A DNA stretch of 64,000 nucleotides from Erythrobacter litoralis. Its GTDB lineage: Bacteria; Pseudomonadota; Alphaproteobacteria; Sphingomonadales; Sphingomonadaceae. Location: NCBI RefSeq assembly GCF_001719165.1, contig NZ_CP017057.1:62001-126000 (forward strand). Reading direction: 5' to 3'. Every line of letters starts with the position of its first letter. Position 1 is the first letter of the stretch. Position numbers and translations under genes: made by a program. The notes beneath the pieces are model-generated. The model saw only the letters and a program-made list of their open reading frames with translations, ran no database searches and was not told where the DNA came from. Positions 39,173-48,368 of the stretch are shown here, piece by piece.

Positions 39173-40330
39173 TTAGCGCTCGGGATATAGCTCGATCACG
39201 TCTGCCGCCTGCCGGAGCATCGCGCGGCGTTGCTCGGAGTCAGAATGGCCCAGCCGCACCACGGTCAGGCGCCGGTCGGGCGCGACGAGGACATACTGGC
39301 CCATGTGGCCGATCAGCGAGAACAGCTTGTCCGAGGCACGATCGGGAAACAGCGGATGCGGGAATTCGAGCCCTTCTACCGGCCGATTGAGCCAGGTCTG
39401 CAGGCCGTAGTGCGCAGCTGCCGGGCTGGGCGTCACCATCGCCTCGACCCAGCGGCTGGGGACGAGCTGCTCGCCGCCCGGCGCGCGGCCCTTGCGGCGC
39501 AGGAATTCCCCGAATGCCGCCCAGTCGCGCGCGGTGGCGTGCATCAGGCTGCCGCCGATCAGCGTGCCCGAAGCGTCGAATTCGGGGACCATCGAATCCA
39601 TGCCGAGCGGTCCGAACAGCCGGGCCTCGAGGAAATCCGTCACCGCCCTGCGCCGCGTTTCGGGATCGTCGCTGTCCGCGAGCGCGTCGGCGGCGATGTC
39701 GGCGAGAATGACGGTGGTGTTGGAGGAATATTCGAACCGTTCGCCGGGCTCTGCCTCGAGCGGCTGCTCTTCCGCCCATTTCGCCATGTCGTCGCGCCCA
39801 TCGAGAAACAGCATGCGCACTTCGGACGATTCGTAGGGCGGATCGCCCGCCTCGGTATGGCGCAGGCCCGAACGCATCTGGAGCAGGTGGCGCAGGGTGA
39901 TGCCGGCGCGCGGATCGCCCGGACGTTGCCACAGCGCGACCGGAGCCGGCTCATCGAGGGTTAGGAGGCCGTCGGCGACCAGCATGCCGATCAGCACTGC
40001 CGTCACAGTCTTGGCCATCGACCAGCTTACGAAGCGGGTGTCGGCATCGTATCCCTCGCCATAGCGCTCCGCGGCGAGCTCGCCATTGGCCATCACCACC
40101 ACCGCGCGCGTCTCACCAAGCCCTTTTCTGGCGAAAAGGTCGTCGATTTCGCGGGCGAGCTGCTCCCTCGGCGCTCCTGCCTTGTCGGTGACGGCGGCGC
40201 GCGCTTCATCGCTCAGGGGCGCAGGGGCAGTCGGCGCCGAGGCCCCGCATGCGGAGAGCAGAAGGGCTGACAGAACAAGGGCTGGCGCGAGGCGGGCGGC
40301 ACGCCTAACAGGCTGGTCTCGAAACATCAT
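39173..40330 (-). CDS. Beta-lactamase-related serine hydrolase, probable lipoprotein
   Basis: 385 aa from the ATG at 40330 (GGGAG four bases upstream). A lipoprotein signal ends in the lipobox ALLLSAC. The class C/esterase fold has Ser-x2-Lys in SWSMAKTVTAVLIGML, the tyrosine motif YSSN in ERFEYSSNTTVILA, and HMGQ as the third element. LRHLLQMRSGLRHTEAGDPP is the usual helix. Such enzymes act on peptidoglycan peptides, esters or small amides; true antibiotic resistance is not implied. It is divergent from the small membrane protein at 40366. Confidence 0.88.
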   Translation of the reverse strand: MMFRDQPVRRAARLAPALVLSALLLSACGASAPTAPAPLSDEARAAVTDKAGAPREQLAREIDDLFARKGLGETRAVVVMANGELAAERYGEGYDADTRFVSWSMAKTVTAVLIGMLVADGLLTLDEPAPVALWQRPGDPRAGITLRHLLQMRSGLRHTEAGDPPYESSEVRMLFLDGRDDMAKWAEEQPLEAEPGERFEYSSNTTVILADIAADALADSDDPETRRRAVTDFLEARLFGPLGMDSMVPEFDASGTLIGGSLMHATARDWAAFGEFLRRKGRAPGGEQLVPSRWVEAMVTPSPAAAHYGLQTWLNRPVEGLEFPHPLFPDRASDKLFSLIGHMGQYVLVAPDRRLTVVRLGHSDSEQRRAMLRQAADVIELYPER

Positions 40331-40365
40331 CGCGCTCCCAATCTCCGAACCGGTCAGGCTTGGCA

Positions 40366-40737
40366 ATGACAAACTCGAACAGGGCAAATCCGAACAGGGC
40401 GAACGCGAAACGCTCCCTCGGATCGCGCCTTGGCGCATGGCTGCTGCTGCTGGTCGTCGGCGGGATCGCCGCGGCCGCGCTGGTCTATCGCGAGCCGATC
40501 GAAGGCTATGCGCAGGTGGGCACTTCCTATGCGGCGCGAGTGACCTGTTCGTGCCGGTTCGTGGCCGGACGCAGCCTGGAGGACTGCGCCAAGGACAAGC
40601 TTGCCGGCATGGAACTCGTCACGCTCGTCGATGACGTGGAGGCGAAAAGCGTGACGGCGCGCTTCCCGCTCGTCACCGACAACACGGCGACCTATCGCGA
40701 GGGCTATGGCTGCGTGCTGGAGCCCTGGGAGGGGTAG
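40366..40737 (+). CDS. Small membrane-anchored protein with conserved cysteines, function unknown
   Basis: 123 aa from the ATG at 40366. A basic N-terminus (NSNRANPNRANAKR) contains an imperfect repeat and precedes one membrane helix (LGAWLLLLVVGGIAAAALV). The remaining ~75 residues are probably periplasmic and carry three Cys in CSCRFVAGRSLEDC plus one in YGCVLEP, so disulfides are likely. I do not recognise the family, though the look is that of a sphingomonad conserved hypothetical often found beside serine hydrolases. The Asn-Arg repeat is close to the start codon, so the real start could be a little later. Confidence 0.7.
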   Translation: MTNSNRANPNRANAKRSLGSRLGAWLLLLVVGGIAAAALVYREPIEGYAQVGTSYAARVTCSCRFVAGRSLEDCAKDKLAGMELVTLVDDVEAKSVTARFPLVTDNTATYREGYGCVLEPWEG

Positions 40738-40750
40738 GCAGGGCTGGCGT

Positions 40751-41920
40751 TCAGGCGCGCACGGCCTGCGTCGAATCGATCCAGCCGCCGCCGACCACCC
40801 GCTCACCGGCATAGATCACCGCCGCCTGCCCGGGGGCGACGCCGTATTCGGGCTGGGCGAAACGGATGCGAACCGTGGCCCCGCTGCCCAGCGGGCCTTC
40901 GAGAGTGACCGGCACCGGCTTCGCCATCGAACGGACCTTGACCGTCAGGCCTTCGCGCGGCACGTCGCCGATCGCATTGGTCTCGATCACTTCGGCGCTT
41001 TCCACTGCAAGCAGGCGCTTCGGGCCGACCCGGACCTCTCGGCTTTCCGCGTCCACGCCGACGACATAGAGTGGTTCGGGCTGCCCGCCGATCGCCAGGC
41101 CCTTGCGCTGGCCGACGGTGAAATGGACGATGCCTTCGTGGGTCCCGAGCTTTTCGCCGGTGGCGGCGTGTACGATGTCGCCCGGCGTCCCGCCTTCGGG
41201 CCGCAGCTTGGTCACGATCTTGGCATAATCGCCGTCGGGTACGAAGCAGATGTCCTGGCTGTCGGGCTTGGCCGCATTGCGCAGGCCCGCCGCTTCGGCC
41301 AGTTCGCGCACCTGCGTCTTCGGCAGGCCGCCAAGGGGGAAACGAATGTAGTCCAGCTGCTCCTGCGTCGTCGCGTAAAGGAAATAGGACTGGTCCCGCG
41401 CCGGATCGAGCGCGCGGTAGAGGTGCGGGCCCGCCTGCGCCGGGACGCGGCGGACATAATGCCCGGTCGCAAGGCAATCAGCCCCCAGTTCGCGCGCCAT
41501 GCGGAACAGATCGGTGAACTTGGGCCCCATGTTGCAGCGAATGCAGGGCACCGGAGTGCGTCCGGCGAGATATTCGTCGGCGAACTGGTCGACGACGTCT
41601 TCGCGAAATGCGCTTTCATGGTCGAACACGTAATGCGCGATGCCGAGCCTGTCGGCCACCGCGCGCGCGTCGGAAATGTCGTCGCCGGCGCAGCACGCGC
41701 CCTTGCGCCCGGTGGCCGCGCCGTAATCGTAGAGCTGGAGGGTGATGCCGATGACTTCGGCCCCGCTCGCCGCGGCAAGCGCGGCGACGACGGACGAATC
41801 GACCCCGCCGCTCATCGCCACGACGATCCGGCTTTCGGCCGCCGGGCGGGGCAGGTCGAACAGGCTAGCGGCGTCGGGCCCGGCAAGCGGGCCGGCATCG
41901 AGGCGGGTGGCGGTGTCCAT
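40751..41920 (-). CDS. mnmA: tRNA-specific 2-thiouridylase MnmA
   Basis: 389 aa from the ATG at 41920 (MDTATRL); an upstream ATG at 42007 gives a non-family extension. It thiolates uridine 34 of Lys, Glu and Gln tRNAs. The PP-loop is [16 protein letters not shown] near residue 34. The catalytic cysteines lie in [12 protein letters not shown] and [38 protein letters not shown], and [13 protein letters not shown] with a C-terminal beta-barrel complete the family pattern. The gene is monocistronic here and converges on the small membrane protein gene. Confidence 0.96.
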   Translation of the reverse strand: MDTATRLDAGPLAGPDAASLFDLPRPAAESRIVVAMSGGVDSSVVAALAAASGAEVIGITLQLYDYGAATGRKGACCAGDDISDARAVADRLGIAHYVFDHESAFREDVVDQFADEYLAGRTPVPCIRCNMGPKFTDLFRMARELGADCLATGHYVRRVPAQAGPHLYRALDPARDQSYFLYATTQEQLDYIRFPLGGLPKTQVRELAEAAGLRNAAKPDSQDICFVPDGDYAKIVTKLRPEGGTPGDIVHAATGEKLGTHEGIVHFTVGQRKGLAIGGQPEPLYVVGVDAESREVRVGPKRLLAVESAEVIETNAIGDVPREGLTVKVRSMAKPVPVTLEGPLGSGATVRIRFAQPEYGVAPGQAAVIYAGERVVGGGWIDSTQAVRA

Positions 41921-42077
41921 GAAATCCGCGCGCGATATAGGGATGCCGGGCCATTTGCGCCACCCCCGCCGACTCGCCGCGGCGCGGTGTGGTTCAATCA
42001 TCGCCAAGCGGTATTCCTAAGCGCTGGTAAATTCCGGTTTTACCACATCTTGAGAACCGCGCGCTAAAACGCACTTC

Positions 42078-42515
42078 ATGTTCGAAAAGGCCAATTCCAT
42101 TTTTCCTCCTTCGCAGGAGCATTTTCGCGACGGTTGCGCCGCTCGCGGAGAGGCTTCGCGCAATGATGCCGAACGTGTCAGCGCTTCGGATGATACCCCA
42201 AGATTTGACGACCCCCCTTCGGAATATGGTGCCTCCGGGCGGGCCGGTGATGCGCTGAGGGCGATCGACTGGGCCGAACTCAATGCAAGGCTCGGCGCGG
42301 CGCGCGACCTGCGCGTACTGCTGCGGCGCGATGCGCATTCTAATATCGAGTCCAATGCGGCCAGCTTCGGGGATGCAGCGGCGCGTTACTTTGCCGCTCT
42401 CGAACAAGACGAACGACCTGTTAACCCCGATCATTTAGAGGCTCGCAAAGCCTCGCGCTCCATCCTTGGCAACAAGCAAGGGGATGCGGCAACAGGCGAT
42501 GCGAGAGACGATTGA
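42078..42515 (+). CDS. Hypothetical protein translationally coupled to sciP
   Basis: 145 aa, no recognised domain. The N-terminal half is low-complexity and polar. The second half has a helical segment (AIDWAELNARLGAARDLRVL) and an Ala-rich stretch around AARYFAALEQDERPVNPDH. The stop and the next start share a base (TGATG at 42513-42517), so the two are probably translated together. No clear ribosome site precedes the ATG. Pairing with sciP suggests a cell-cycle or CtrA-linked role, but this is inference only. Confidence 0.65.
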   Translation: MFEKANSIFPPSQEHFRDGCAARGEASRNDAERVSASDDTPRFDDPPSEYGASGRAGDALRAIDWAELNARLGAARDLRVLLRRDAHSNIESNAASFGDAAARYFAALEQDERPVNPDHLEARKASRSILGNKQGDAATGDARDD

Positions 42516-42814
42516 TGATTGAGAACCAGGACATCCGCCCCGCCCAGGTGATTGGCCCGCTCGGCGAGCCTCTGACCCTTGAGGACCTTCCTTCGCCCGA
42601 TACGAAGCGCTGGGTCGTGCGCCGAAAGGCCGAGGTGGTCGCCGCCGTCAATGGCGGACTGCTGACGCTTGACGAGGCGCTCGAGCGCTATGGGCTCACC
42701 CTCGAGGAATTCGCGTCCTGGCAGCGGGCGGTGGACCGCGTCGGCATGCACGGGCTGCGCGTCACGAAAATCCAGTTCTATCGCGAGAAATACGAGCGCC
42801 AGCTCAACTTCTGA
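42515..42814 (+). CDS. sciP: CtrA inhibitor SciP (DUF1153)
   Basis: 99 aa. The family core is complete: VIGPLGEPLTLEDLPSPDTK, RWVVRRKAEVVAAVNGGLLT, LDEALERYGLTLEEFASWQR and HGLRVTKIQFYR. In Caulobacter SciP is a small helix-turn-helix protein that binds CtrA and blocks its recruitment of RNA polymerase at the G1-to-S step. SciP occurs in alphaproteobacteria that use CtrA. It is coupled to the upstream hypothetical gene by a one-base overlap. Confidence 0.93.
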   Translation: MIENQDIRPAQVIGPLGEPLTLEDLPSPDTKRWVVRRKAEVVAAVNGGLLTLDEALERYGLTLEEFASWQRAVDRVGMHGLRVTKIQFYREKYERQLNF

Positions 42815-42960
42815 TCCCCGTTTCATGATCGACAGCCCGCCTCCCCGCCCTGTCCATGGGCGGTCGAGGGTTATGGTGCGTCGCCTTGTGCGCTATGGTT
42901 AGATTCGCTCGTCGGCAGACTCGCGCCCGGTGGCGTGATGCCCGGGCATGGGGAAAGCGT

Positions 42961-43224
42961 ATGGGATTCATCGTCTTCATCATCATGGGCGGGGTGATCG
43001 GTTGGCTCGCCAGTCTCGTCATGAAGCGCGACGCCCAGATGGGCATATTCTGGAACATTGTCGTCGGAATCGCTGGATCTTTCATCGGGAACGGAATGTT
43101 CGCCTTCTTCGGCGGCGGCAGCATCGGCGACATCAGCGATATCGGCGCGCTGGTCGCAGCATTTATCGGAGCGGTGATCCTGCTTGGCGCAGCCAACCTG
43201 ATCCAGCGCGGTCGGGTTCGTTAG
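42961..43224 (+). CDS. GlsB/YeaQ/YmgE family membrane protein (transglycosylase-associated)
   Basis: 87 aa, three hydrophobic segments (FIVFIIMGGVIGWLASLVM, WNIVVGIAGSFIGNGMF, GALVAAFIGAVILLGAANLI). GxxGWLAS and the Gly-rich helices are the family pattern. These small proteins are often induced by stress, and their biochemical role is unknown. The start at 42961 directly precedes the first helix; longer upstream reading has no support. The 250 bases after it contain a promoter-like pair for the efflux genes but no gene. Confidence 0.88.
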   Translation: MGFIVFIIMGGVIGWLASLVMKRDAQMGIFWNIVVGIAGSFIGNGMFAFFGGGSIGDISDIGALVAAFIGAVILLGAANLIQRGRVR

Positions 43225-43356
43225 GGATCGCGACTATGGCGCTCGAGCCGCGCTGCGCGCTGCAAGAGGCGGAACCGAAGGCATCGCCCTTCGTCTAGGC
43301 TGAAAGTCGTCAGTCGAACCGCGCATTGTCGGCGCGGCCGCCGCCGCCTATGTATC

Positions 43357-43385
43357 TTGCGCAAAGTGCCTTACGCACGTAATAC
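43357..43385 (+). promoter_or_regulatory. Candidate sigma-70-type promoter for the RND efflux operon
   Basis: TTGCGC at 43357-43362 and TAATAC at 43380-43385 are separated by 17 bases. They stand about 90 bases before the adaptor gene's ATG. A short inverted repeat GTGC-CTTAC-GCAC lies in the spacer and could be an operator half-site pair. No regulator gene adjoins the operon. Confidence 0.4.
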
Positions 43386-43474
43386 ACCAAAATCAGGAGC
43401 GGTCGCCTTGCGGCAGCCGCGATCGGCATCGCCATGACACGGAAAGCGGCTCGGTCGATCTTAAGGGAACGGGC

Positions 43475-44707
43475 ATGAATTACGAGACCACCATCACGGC
43501 AGAGGCGGCCGACAGCGTTCCCGCCGAAACCGCCGCAGGCGACGGGACGCGGTCGTCCCCCGTGCTGCGCTGGCTGCTTATTGGCGGTGGCGGGCTATTG
43601 GCCCTGCTGCTTGCGATCGCCGCCTATTTTGCGCTCGCCGGCGGTGAGCCGGTTCCCGCCGGCGACGACCAGTCGCAGGCTCCGGTGGTGAGCGTTGTCG
43701 TCCCCGGCCGGACCACGATCGAAGGCACTCTGGAGGTTCCCGGCACGATCGCCGCGCGACGCCCGATGCCGGTCGGCGTCGCGGGCGAAGGCGGGCAGGT
43801 GCTGAGCGTGCGCGTCGATGCCGGCGACTGGGTCCGCCAAGGCGAGGTGATGGCCGTGATCGACCGGTCGGTCCAGAGCCAGCAGGCCGAGGCGCAGGCC
43901 GCCCAGATCGAAGTCGCGCGGGCCGATGCGCGGCTTGCCGAAGCGAATCTCGAACGTGCGTTGCAGCTGGTCGAGCGCGGTTTCGTTTCCAAGGCCGATA
44001 TCGATCGCCTGCGCGCGACTCGGGATTCGGCGGTTGCGCGGGTGCGTGTGGCCGAGGCACAGCTCGATGAATTGCAGGCCCGCAATGCCCGGCTCAACAT
44101 CGTCTCTCCGGCCTCGGGCTACGTGCTCGAACGCAATGTCGAGCCCGGCCAGACGGTAGGAGCAGGCAGCGGGGCATTGTTCACGGTCGCGAGCGGCGGC
44201 GAGATGGAAGTGCTCGCCCAGGTCAGCGAGGACCAGTTGGCGCGCCTTTCGGTCGGTATTCCGGCGACCGTCGTGCCGAGCGGTTCGGAAAAGGAATTCT
44301 CGGGCCAGGTCTGGCAGCTATCGCCCGTGATCGACCCCCAGTCGCGCCAGGGTACGGCGCGGATCGCCCTTCCTTTCGCGCCCGAATTGCGGCCCGGAGG
44401 GTTCGCTACCGCGCTGATCAATTCGGGGTCGGTGACCGCTACGGTCCTGCCCGAAAGCGCGGTTCTTGCAGACGATGACGGCGCGTTCGTCTATGTCGTC
44501 GACAAGGAGAACAAGGCCCAGCGGGTCGGTGTCCGCACCGGAATGGTCACGGCCGACGGCATCGCGATCATCGAAGGTCTCAGCGGCGAAGAGGAAATCG
44601 TCCTCAAGGCGGGCGGCTTCCTCAATCCGGGCGAGACCGTCAATCCGCGCCGCGCCGCGCTCGAGGGGCAAGGCGCGGCCCAGGTCGCCGGGCGTTCGCG
44701 TGACTGA
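43475..44707 (+). CDS. RND efflux periplasmic adaptor (membrane fusion protein)
   Basis: 410 aa. One N-terminal membrane helix (WLLIGGGGLLALLLAIAAYF, about residues 29-48) is followed by the barrel-sandwich/lipoyl half (PMPVGVAGEGGQVLSVRVDA, GDWVRQGEVMAVID). A helical hairpin follows (ARLAEANLERALQLVERGF), then the second lipoyl half (NIVSPASGYVLERNVEPG) and a beta-barrel domain. The order fits HlyD/MexA-type adaptors. It links the inner-membrane pump encoded 58 bases downstream to an outer-membrane channel, which is not encoded nearby. The substrate is unknown. Confidence 0.92.
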   Translation: MNYETTITAEAADSVPAETAAGDGTRSSPVLRWLLIGGGGLLALLLAIAAYFALAGGEPVPAGDDQSQAPVVSVVVPGRTTIEGTLEVPGTIAARRPMPVGVAGEGGQVLSVRVDAGDWVRQGEVMAVIDRSVQSQQAEAQAAQIEVARADARLAEANLERALQLVERGFVSKADIDRLRATRDSAVARVRVAEAQLDELQARNARLNIVSPASGYVLERNVEPGQTVGAGSGALFTVASGGEMEVLAQVSEDQLARLSVGIPATVVPSGSEKEFSGQVWQLSPVIDPQSRQGTARIALPFAPELRPGGFATALINSGSVTATVLPESAVLADDDGAFVYVVDKENKAQRVGVRTGMVTADGIAIIEGLSGEEEIVLKAGGFLNPGETVNPRRAALEGQGAAQVAGRSRD

Positions 44708-44765
44708 CAATGACGCCTCCCGAACCAGATGGGCCGGGCGGCGCCAACAGACGAGTGATTTATAA

Positions 44766-47700
44766 ATGAGCCTCCGCAACATTTCCGCATGGTCGATCCG
44801 CAACCCGGTGATCCCGCTGGTGCTGTTCACCGCGCTGCTGATCGCCGGGATCGTCAGCTTCATGCGGATGGACGTGACGAACAATCCCGACGTCGATTTC
44901 CCTGCGGTAATGGTCAATATCGCCCAGCCGGGCGCCTCGCCGGTCGAGATCGAGAACCAGATCACGCAGCGGGTCGAGGCCGCGGTGCGTTCGATCAACG
45001 GGGTCAATTCGATCCAGTCCAGTGCGAGCGAAGGCTCCTCGATGACTTTCGTCGAGTTCGAGATCGGGACCGACCTGATCGAGGCTGTCAGCGAAGTGAC
45101 GACCGCGATCGATTCGGTCCGCGGGCAGCTGCCGGACGGCATCCTCGAACCGCGCATCCAGAAGGTCCAAGTGGTGGGCGAGCCGATCGGCTATTTCGCG
45201 GTCGAAGCCGACGACATGACGATCGAGGAGCTGAGCTGGTTCATCGACGACACCGTGTCGAAACGCCTGCTCAAGATCGACGGCATGGCCGAGGTCGAAC
45301 GCTTCGGCGGGGTCGACCGGGAGATCGAGGTGATCCTCGAGCCTGCCAAGATGCAGTCGTTCGGGGTCACCGCCTCGCAGATCAACAACGTGCTGCGCCA
45401 GACCAATCTCGATGCGGCGGGCGGCCTGACCGAACTCGGCGGGACGCGCCAGTCGCTGCGCGTTCTCGGCAATGCGGATACCGCCTTCGAGCTTTCGCAG
45501 CGCCAGCTGCAGCTCGGCGGCGGACGCACCGTGCGGCTTGCCGACGTCGCCACCGTACGCGACGGCTATTCCGAGCGCACCTCGGTCAGCGAAGTCAACG
45601 GCAAGGAAGTCGTCAACTTCCTGATGAACCGTGCGCGCGGTTCCTCCGACCTTGCGGTCTACGACGCGGCGATGGCGGAAATGGAATTGATGGAGCAGGA
45701 GATTGAGGGAATCGAGTTCATCCCGCTCGGCACCAGCACGAATTACACCCGCGATCAGTACACATCCTCCATGTGGGCGCTGGTCGAAGGCGCGCTGCTC
45801 GCGGTCGTGGTCGTGTTCCTGTTCCTGCGCGACTGGCGCGCGACCTTCATCTCGGCGGTGGCGATCCCGCTTTCGGCGATCCCGACCTTCTGGTTCATGG
45901 ATCTCCTGGGCTTCAACCTCAACTTCCTCTCGCTGCTTGCGCTCGCGCTGGTGGCGGGCGTACTCGTCGACGACGCGATCGTCGAGATCGAGAACATCGT
46001 GCGCCACATGCGCATGGGCAAATCGGCCTACCAGGCGTCGATCGATGCGGCCGACGAAATCGGCCTGCCGGTGGTCGCGACCTCTTTCTGCATCGTCGCG
46101 GTATTCCTGCCCGTCGGCCTGATGCCCGGCGTTTCGGGTCAGTTCTTCCAGAATTTCGGCCTGACGGTCGTCGTCGCGGTGCTGATGTCGCTCGCCGTCG
46201 CGCGCATGGTGACGCCGCTCATGGCGGCCTATTTCCTCAAGGCGCAAGGCATGGGCGCGCACGGCGAAGGCGTGTGGATGGACCGCTACATGGCTGTGCT
46301 GGGCTGGACGCTCGACAGCGGCAAGATGGCCACGCGCCGCGCCGGGGTCGAGCCGCCTCGCGCGCGCTGGGTCTACATGATCATGCTGCTGCTGACGGTT
46401 GTGCTGCTGCTCGCGGTGACCGGCTTTGCCATGTTCACCGTGTTCGGCTGGCTCGCCGCGCTGGAAGTGCCGGGCCAGATCGCGGGCGCGGTGTCGAGCG
46501 ATCCCTACGGCACGTTCTTCCACATCGTCTCGAAGACCTTCGAAGTCGTCATCGTCCTCGTGACCTCGCTCGCTGCCTTCCTCGCCGGGTGGGCGGTCTT
46601 CAAGCTGATCGAGCTGGCCGCCAATTCCGGCGGACGCTTCGGCGGCGGGGTGCGATACCTCACCGCCCGTTTCTATGATCACCGCGTCTGGATGCTGGGC
46701 GTGGGCTGGTTCTCGCTGCTCGTGACGGTCCTGCTGTTCGGGCAGATCCCGGGCCAGTTCCAGCCGACCATCGACGATGAGAATTCCCGCGTCGAGATCG
46801 AGACCGTGCCGGGCACGACGCTTGAGGAAACGAAGCGGATCGTGAATTCGGTCGCCGAACGGCTGTCCGAAGAACCCGAAGTGGAACGTCAGCTCCAGCG
46901 CATCCGGCAGGGCCAGAGCTCCTCGATATTCGTGCAGCTCAAGGACGACCGCGAACGCACCTCGATCGAATTCGAGCGTGAGCTCGCTCCCGTCCTTGCG
47001 CAGATCCCCGATGCGCGCGTGCGTTTCCAGTCGCAAAGCGCGGGCTTCGGCTCGGGCCGCGACCTGACCGTGATGCTGGCCGGGTCGGACCCCGAATTGC
47101 TCGAGGAAACCGCGCTCGAACTGGTCGAGCAGATGAAGGGTCTCGATTCGCTCGTCGCACCGCGCATCGCGGCCGATCTCAACCGGCCCGAGATCATCAT
47201 CACTCCGCGCGAGAAGATCGCCGCCGATCTGGGTGTGACCACGGCCGCGCTGTCCCAGACGATCCGCATCGCGACGCTCGGCGAAATCGAACAGAACGCG
47301 GCTCGGTTCTCGCTTTCCGATCGCCAGATTCCGATCACCGTGCGCCTCAGCGAAAAGGCGCGGGGCGATCTCACCACCATTCGCAACCTGCCGGTTCAGA
47401 CCGCGGGCGGCGGGTCGGTCCCGCTGGGCCGGGTGGCGACGATCGAGTTCGGCTCCGGCCCGACCACCATCCAGCGTTACAACCAGAGCCGACGCGTGCT
47501 CATCGGTGCGGACCTCGCGAGCGGCGTGCTGAAGGGCGAGGCGCAGCAGCAGGTCGATGCCCTGCCGATCCTGAGCAACCTGCCCACCGGCGTCATCCGC
47601 GATGTCGTGGGCGAGGAGGAATGGCAGGCCGAACTGATCCAGAATCTTATCATCGCGGTGACCGCGGGCGTGCTGCTGGTCTTCGCGGTGCTGGTCCTGC

Positions 47701-48320
47701 TCTACAAGCGGCTGATGAGCCCGCTCGTTAACATGACCTCCCTTGCGCTTGCGCCGCTCGGTGGAGTGCTTCTGATCTGGCTGATCGGCATGCCGAACTC
47801 GATGCCGGTCTATATCGGCATCCTCCTGTTGCTCGGCATCGTGTCGAAGAACTCGATCCTGCTGATCGACTTCGCGATCGAGGAAATGGACCGCGGCACT
47901 TCCAAGCTCGAGGCAATCATGGAAGCCGGGCACAAGCGCGCCCAGCCGATCGTCATGACGACGGTGGCCATGACCGCGGGCATGGTCCCGGTCGCGCTTT
48001 CGCTGTCGGGCGACGGTGCGTGGCGCCAGCCGATGGGGATCGTGGTGATCGGCGGCCTGCTGCTGTCGACCCTGCTCACCCTGCTTATCGTGCCTGCAGG
48101 CTTCAGCCTCGCCGACGGTTTCGAGAAGCGGGTCGGCCCGTGGCTGCGCGAGCGGATGCTGACCTATCGCCCGGGCGACGACGGCAAACCCATTCCGCCC
48201 GAGACGGGCGGGCAGGGCGGCGTGCCGCGACCGGCAGGACCGCGCCCCGATGCACCGATCCCGGGCGGTGCGCCAATCCCGGCCCGAAAGCTCCCGCCGG
48301 GGACCGAACCTGCCGAGTGA
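44766..48320 (+). CDS. RND efflux transporter (AcrB/HAE1-like) with a central membrane insert
   Basis: 1184 aa, longer than the usual ~1040. It starts MSLRNISAWSIRNPVIPLVL at the first helix. The two porter regions carry the usual repeat (NVLRQTNLDAAGGLTELGGT; TAALSQTIRIATLGEIEQNA). The proton-relay Asp pair lies in TM4 (VAGVLVDDAIVEIENIV, about residue 402). A stretch of about 120 residues (about 512-633) between TM6 and TM7 adds two hydrophobic segments (MIMLLLTVVLLLAVTGFAMF and EVVIVLVTSLAAFLAGWAVF). The C-terminus is Pro/Gly-rich. It uses proton flow to expel unknown compounds. Confidence 0.93.
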   Translation: MSLRNISAWSIRNPVIPLVLFTALLIAGIVSFMRMDVTNNPDVDFPAVMVNIAQPGASPVEIENQITQRVEAAVRSINGVNSIQSSASEGSSMTFVEFEIGTDLIEAVSEVTTAIDSVRGQLPDGILEPRIQKVQVVGEPIGYFAVEADDMTIEELSWFIDDTVSKRLLKIDGMAEVERFGGVDREIEVILEPAKMQSFGVTASQINNVLRQTNLDAAGGLTELGGTRQSLRVLGNADTAFELSQRQLQLGGGRTVRLADVATVRDGYSERTSVSEVNGKEVVNFLMNRARGSSDLAVYDAAMAEMELMEQEIEGIEFIPLGTSTNYTRDQYTSSMWALVEGALLAVVVVFLFLRDWRATFISAVAIPLSAIPTFWFMDLLGFNLNFLSLLALALVAGVLVDDAIVEIENIVRHMRMGKSAYQASIDAADEIGLPVVATSFCIVAVFLPVGLMPGVSGQFFQNFGLTVVVAVLMSLAVARMVTPLMAAYFLKAQGMGAHGEGVWMDRYMAVLGWTLDSGKMATRRAGVEPPRARWVYMIMLLLTVVLLLAVTGFAMFTVFGWLAALEVPGQIAGAVSSDPYGTFFHIVSKTFEVVIVLVTSLAAFLAGWAVFKLIELAANSGGRFGGGVRYLTARFYDHRVWMLGVGWFSLLVTVLLFGQIPGQFQPTIDDENSRVEIETVPGTTLEETKRIVNSVAERLSEEPEVERQLQRIRQGQSSSIFVQLKDDRERTSIEFERELAPVLAQIPDARVRFQSQSAGFGSGRDLTVMLAGSDPELLEETALELVEQMKGLDSLVAPRIAADLNRPEIIITPREKIAADLGVTTAALSQTIRIATLGEIEQNAARFSLSDRQIPITVRLSEKARGDLTTIRNLPVQTAGGGSVPLGRVATIEFGSGPTTIQRYNQSRRVLIGADLASGVLKGEAQQQVDALPILSNLPTGVIRDVVGEEEWQAELIQNLIIAVTAGVLLVFAVLVLLYKRLMSPLVNMTSLALAPLGGVLLIWLIGMPNSMPVYIGILLLLGIVSKNSILLIDFAIEEMDRGTSKLEAIMEAGHKRAQPIVMTTVAMTAGMVPVALSLSGDGAWRQPMGIVVIGGLLLSTLLTLLIVPAGFSLADGFEKRVGPWLRERMLTYRPGDDGKPIPPETGGQGGVPRPAGPRPDAPIPGGAPIPARKLPPGTEPAE

Positions 48321-48368
48321 CCGGGCGGGGCGTGACGCAGGCCGCCTCGTGCGGCTATCAGGGCAATC

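Noticed and set aside
40706..42067. A 453-codon plus-strand frame opposite mnmA
   Set aside because: mnmA has all catalytic motifs on the other strand; this frame has none and is its shadow.
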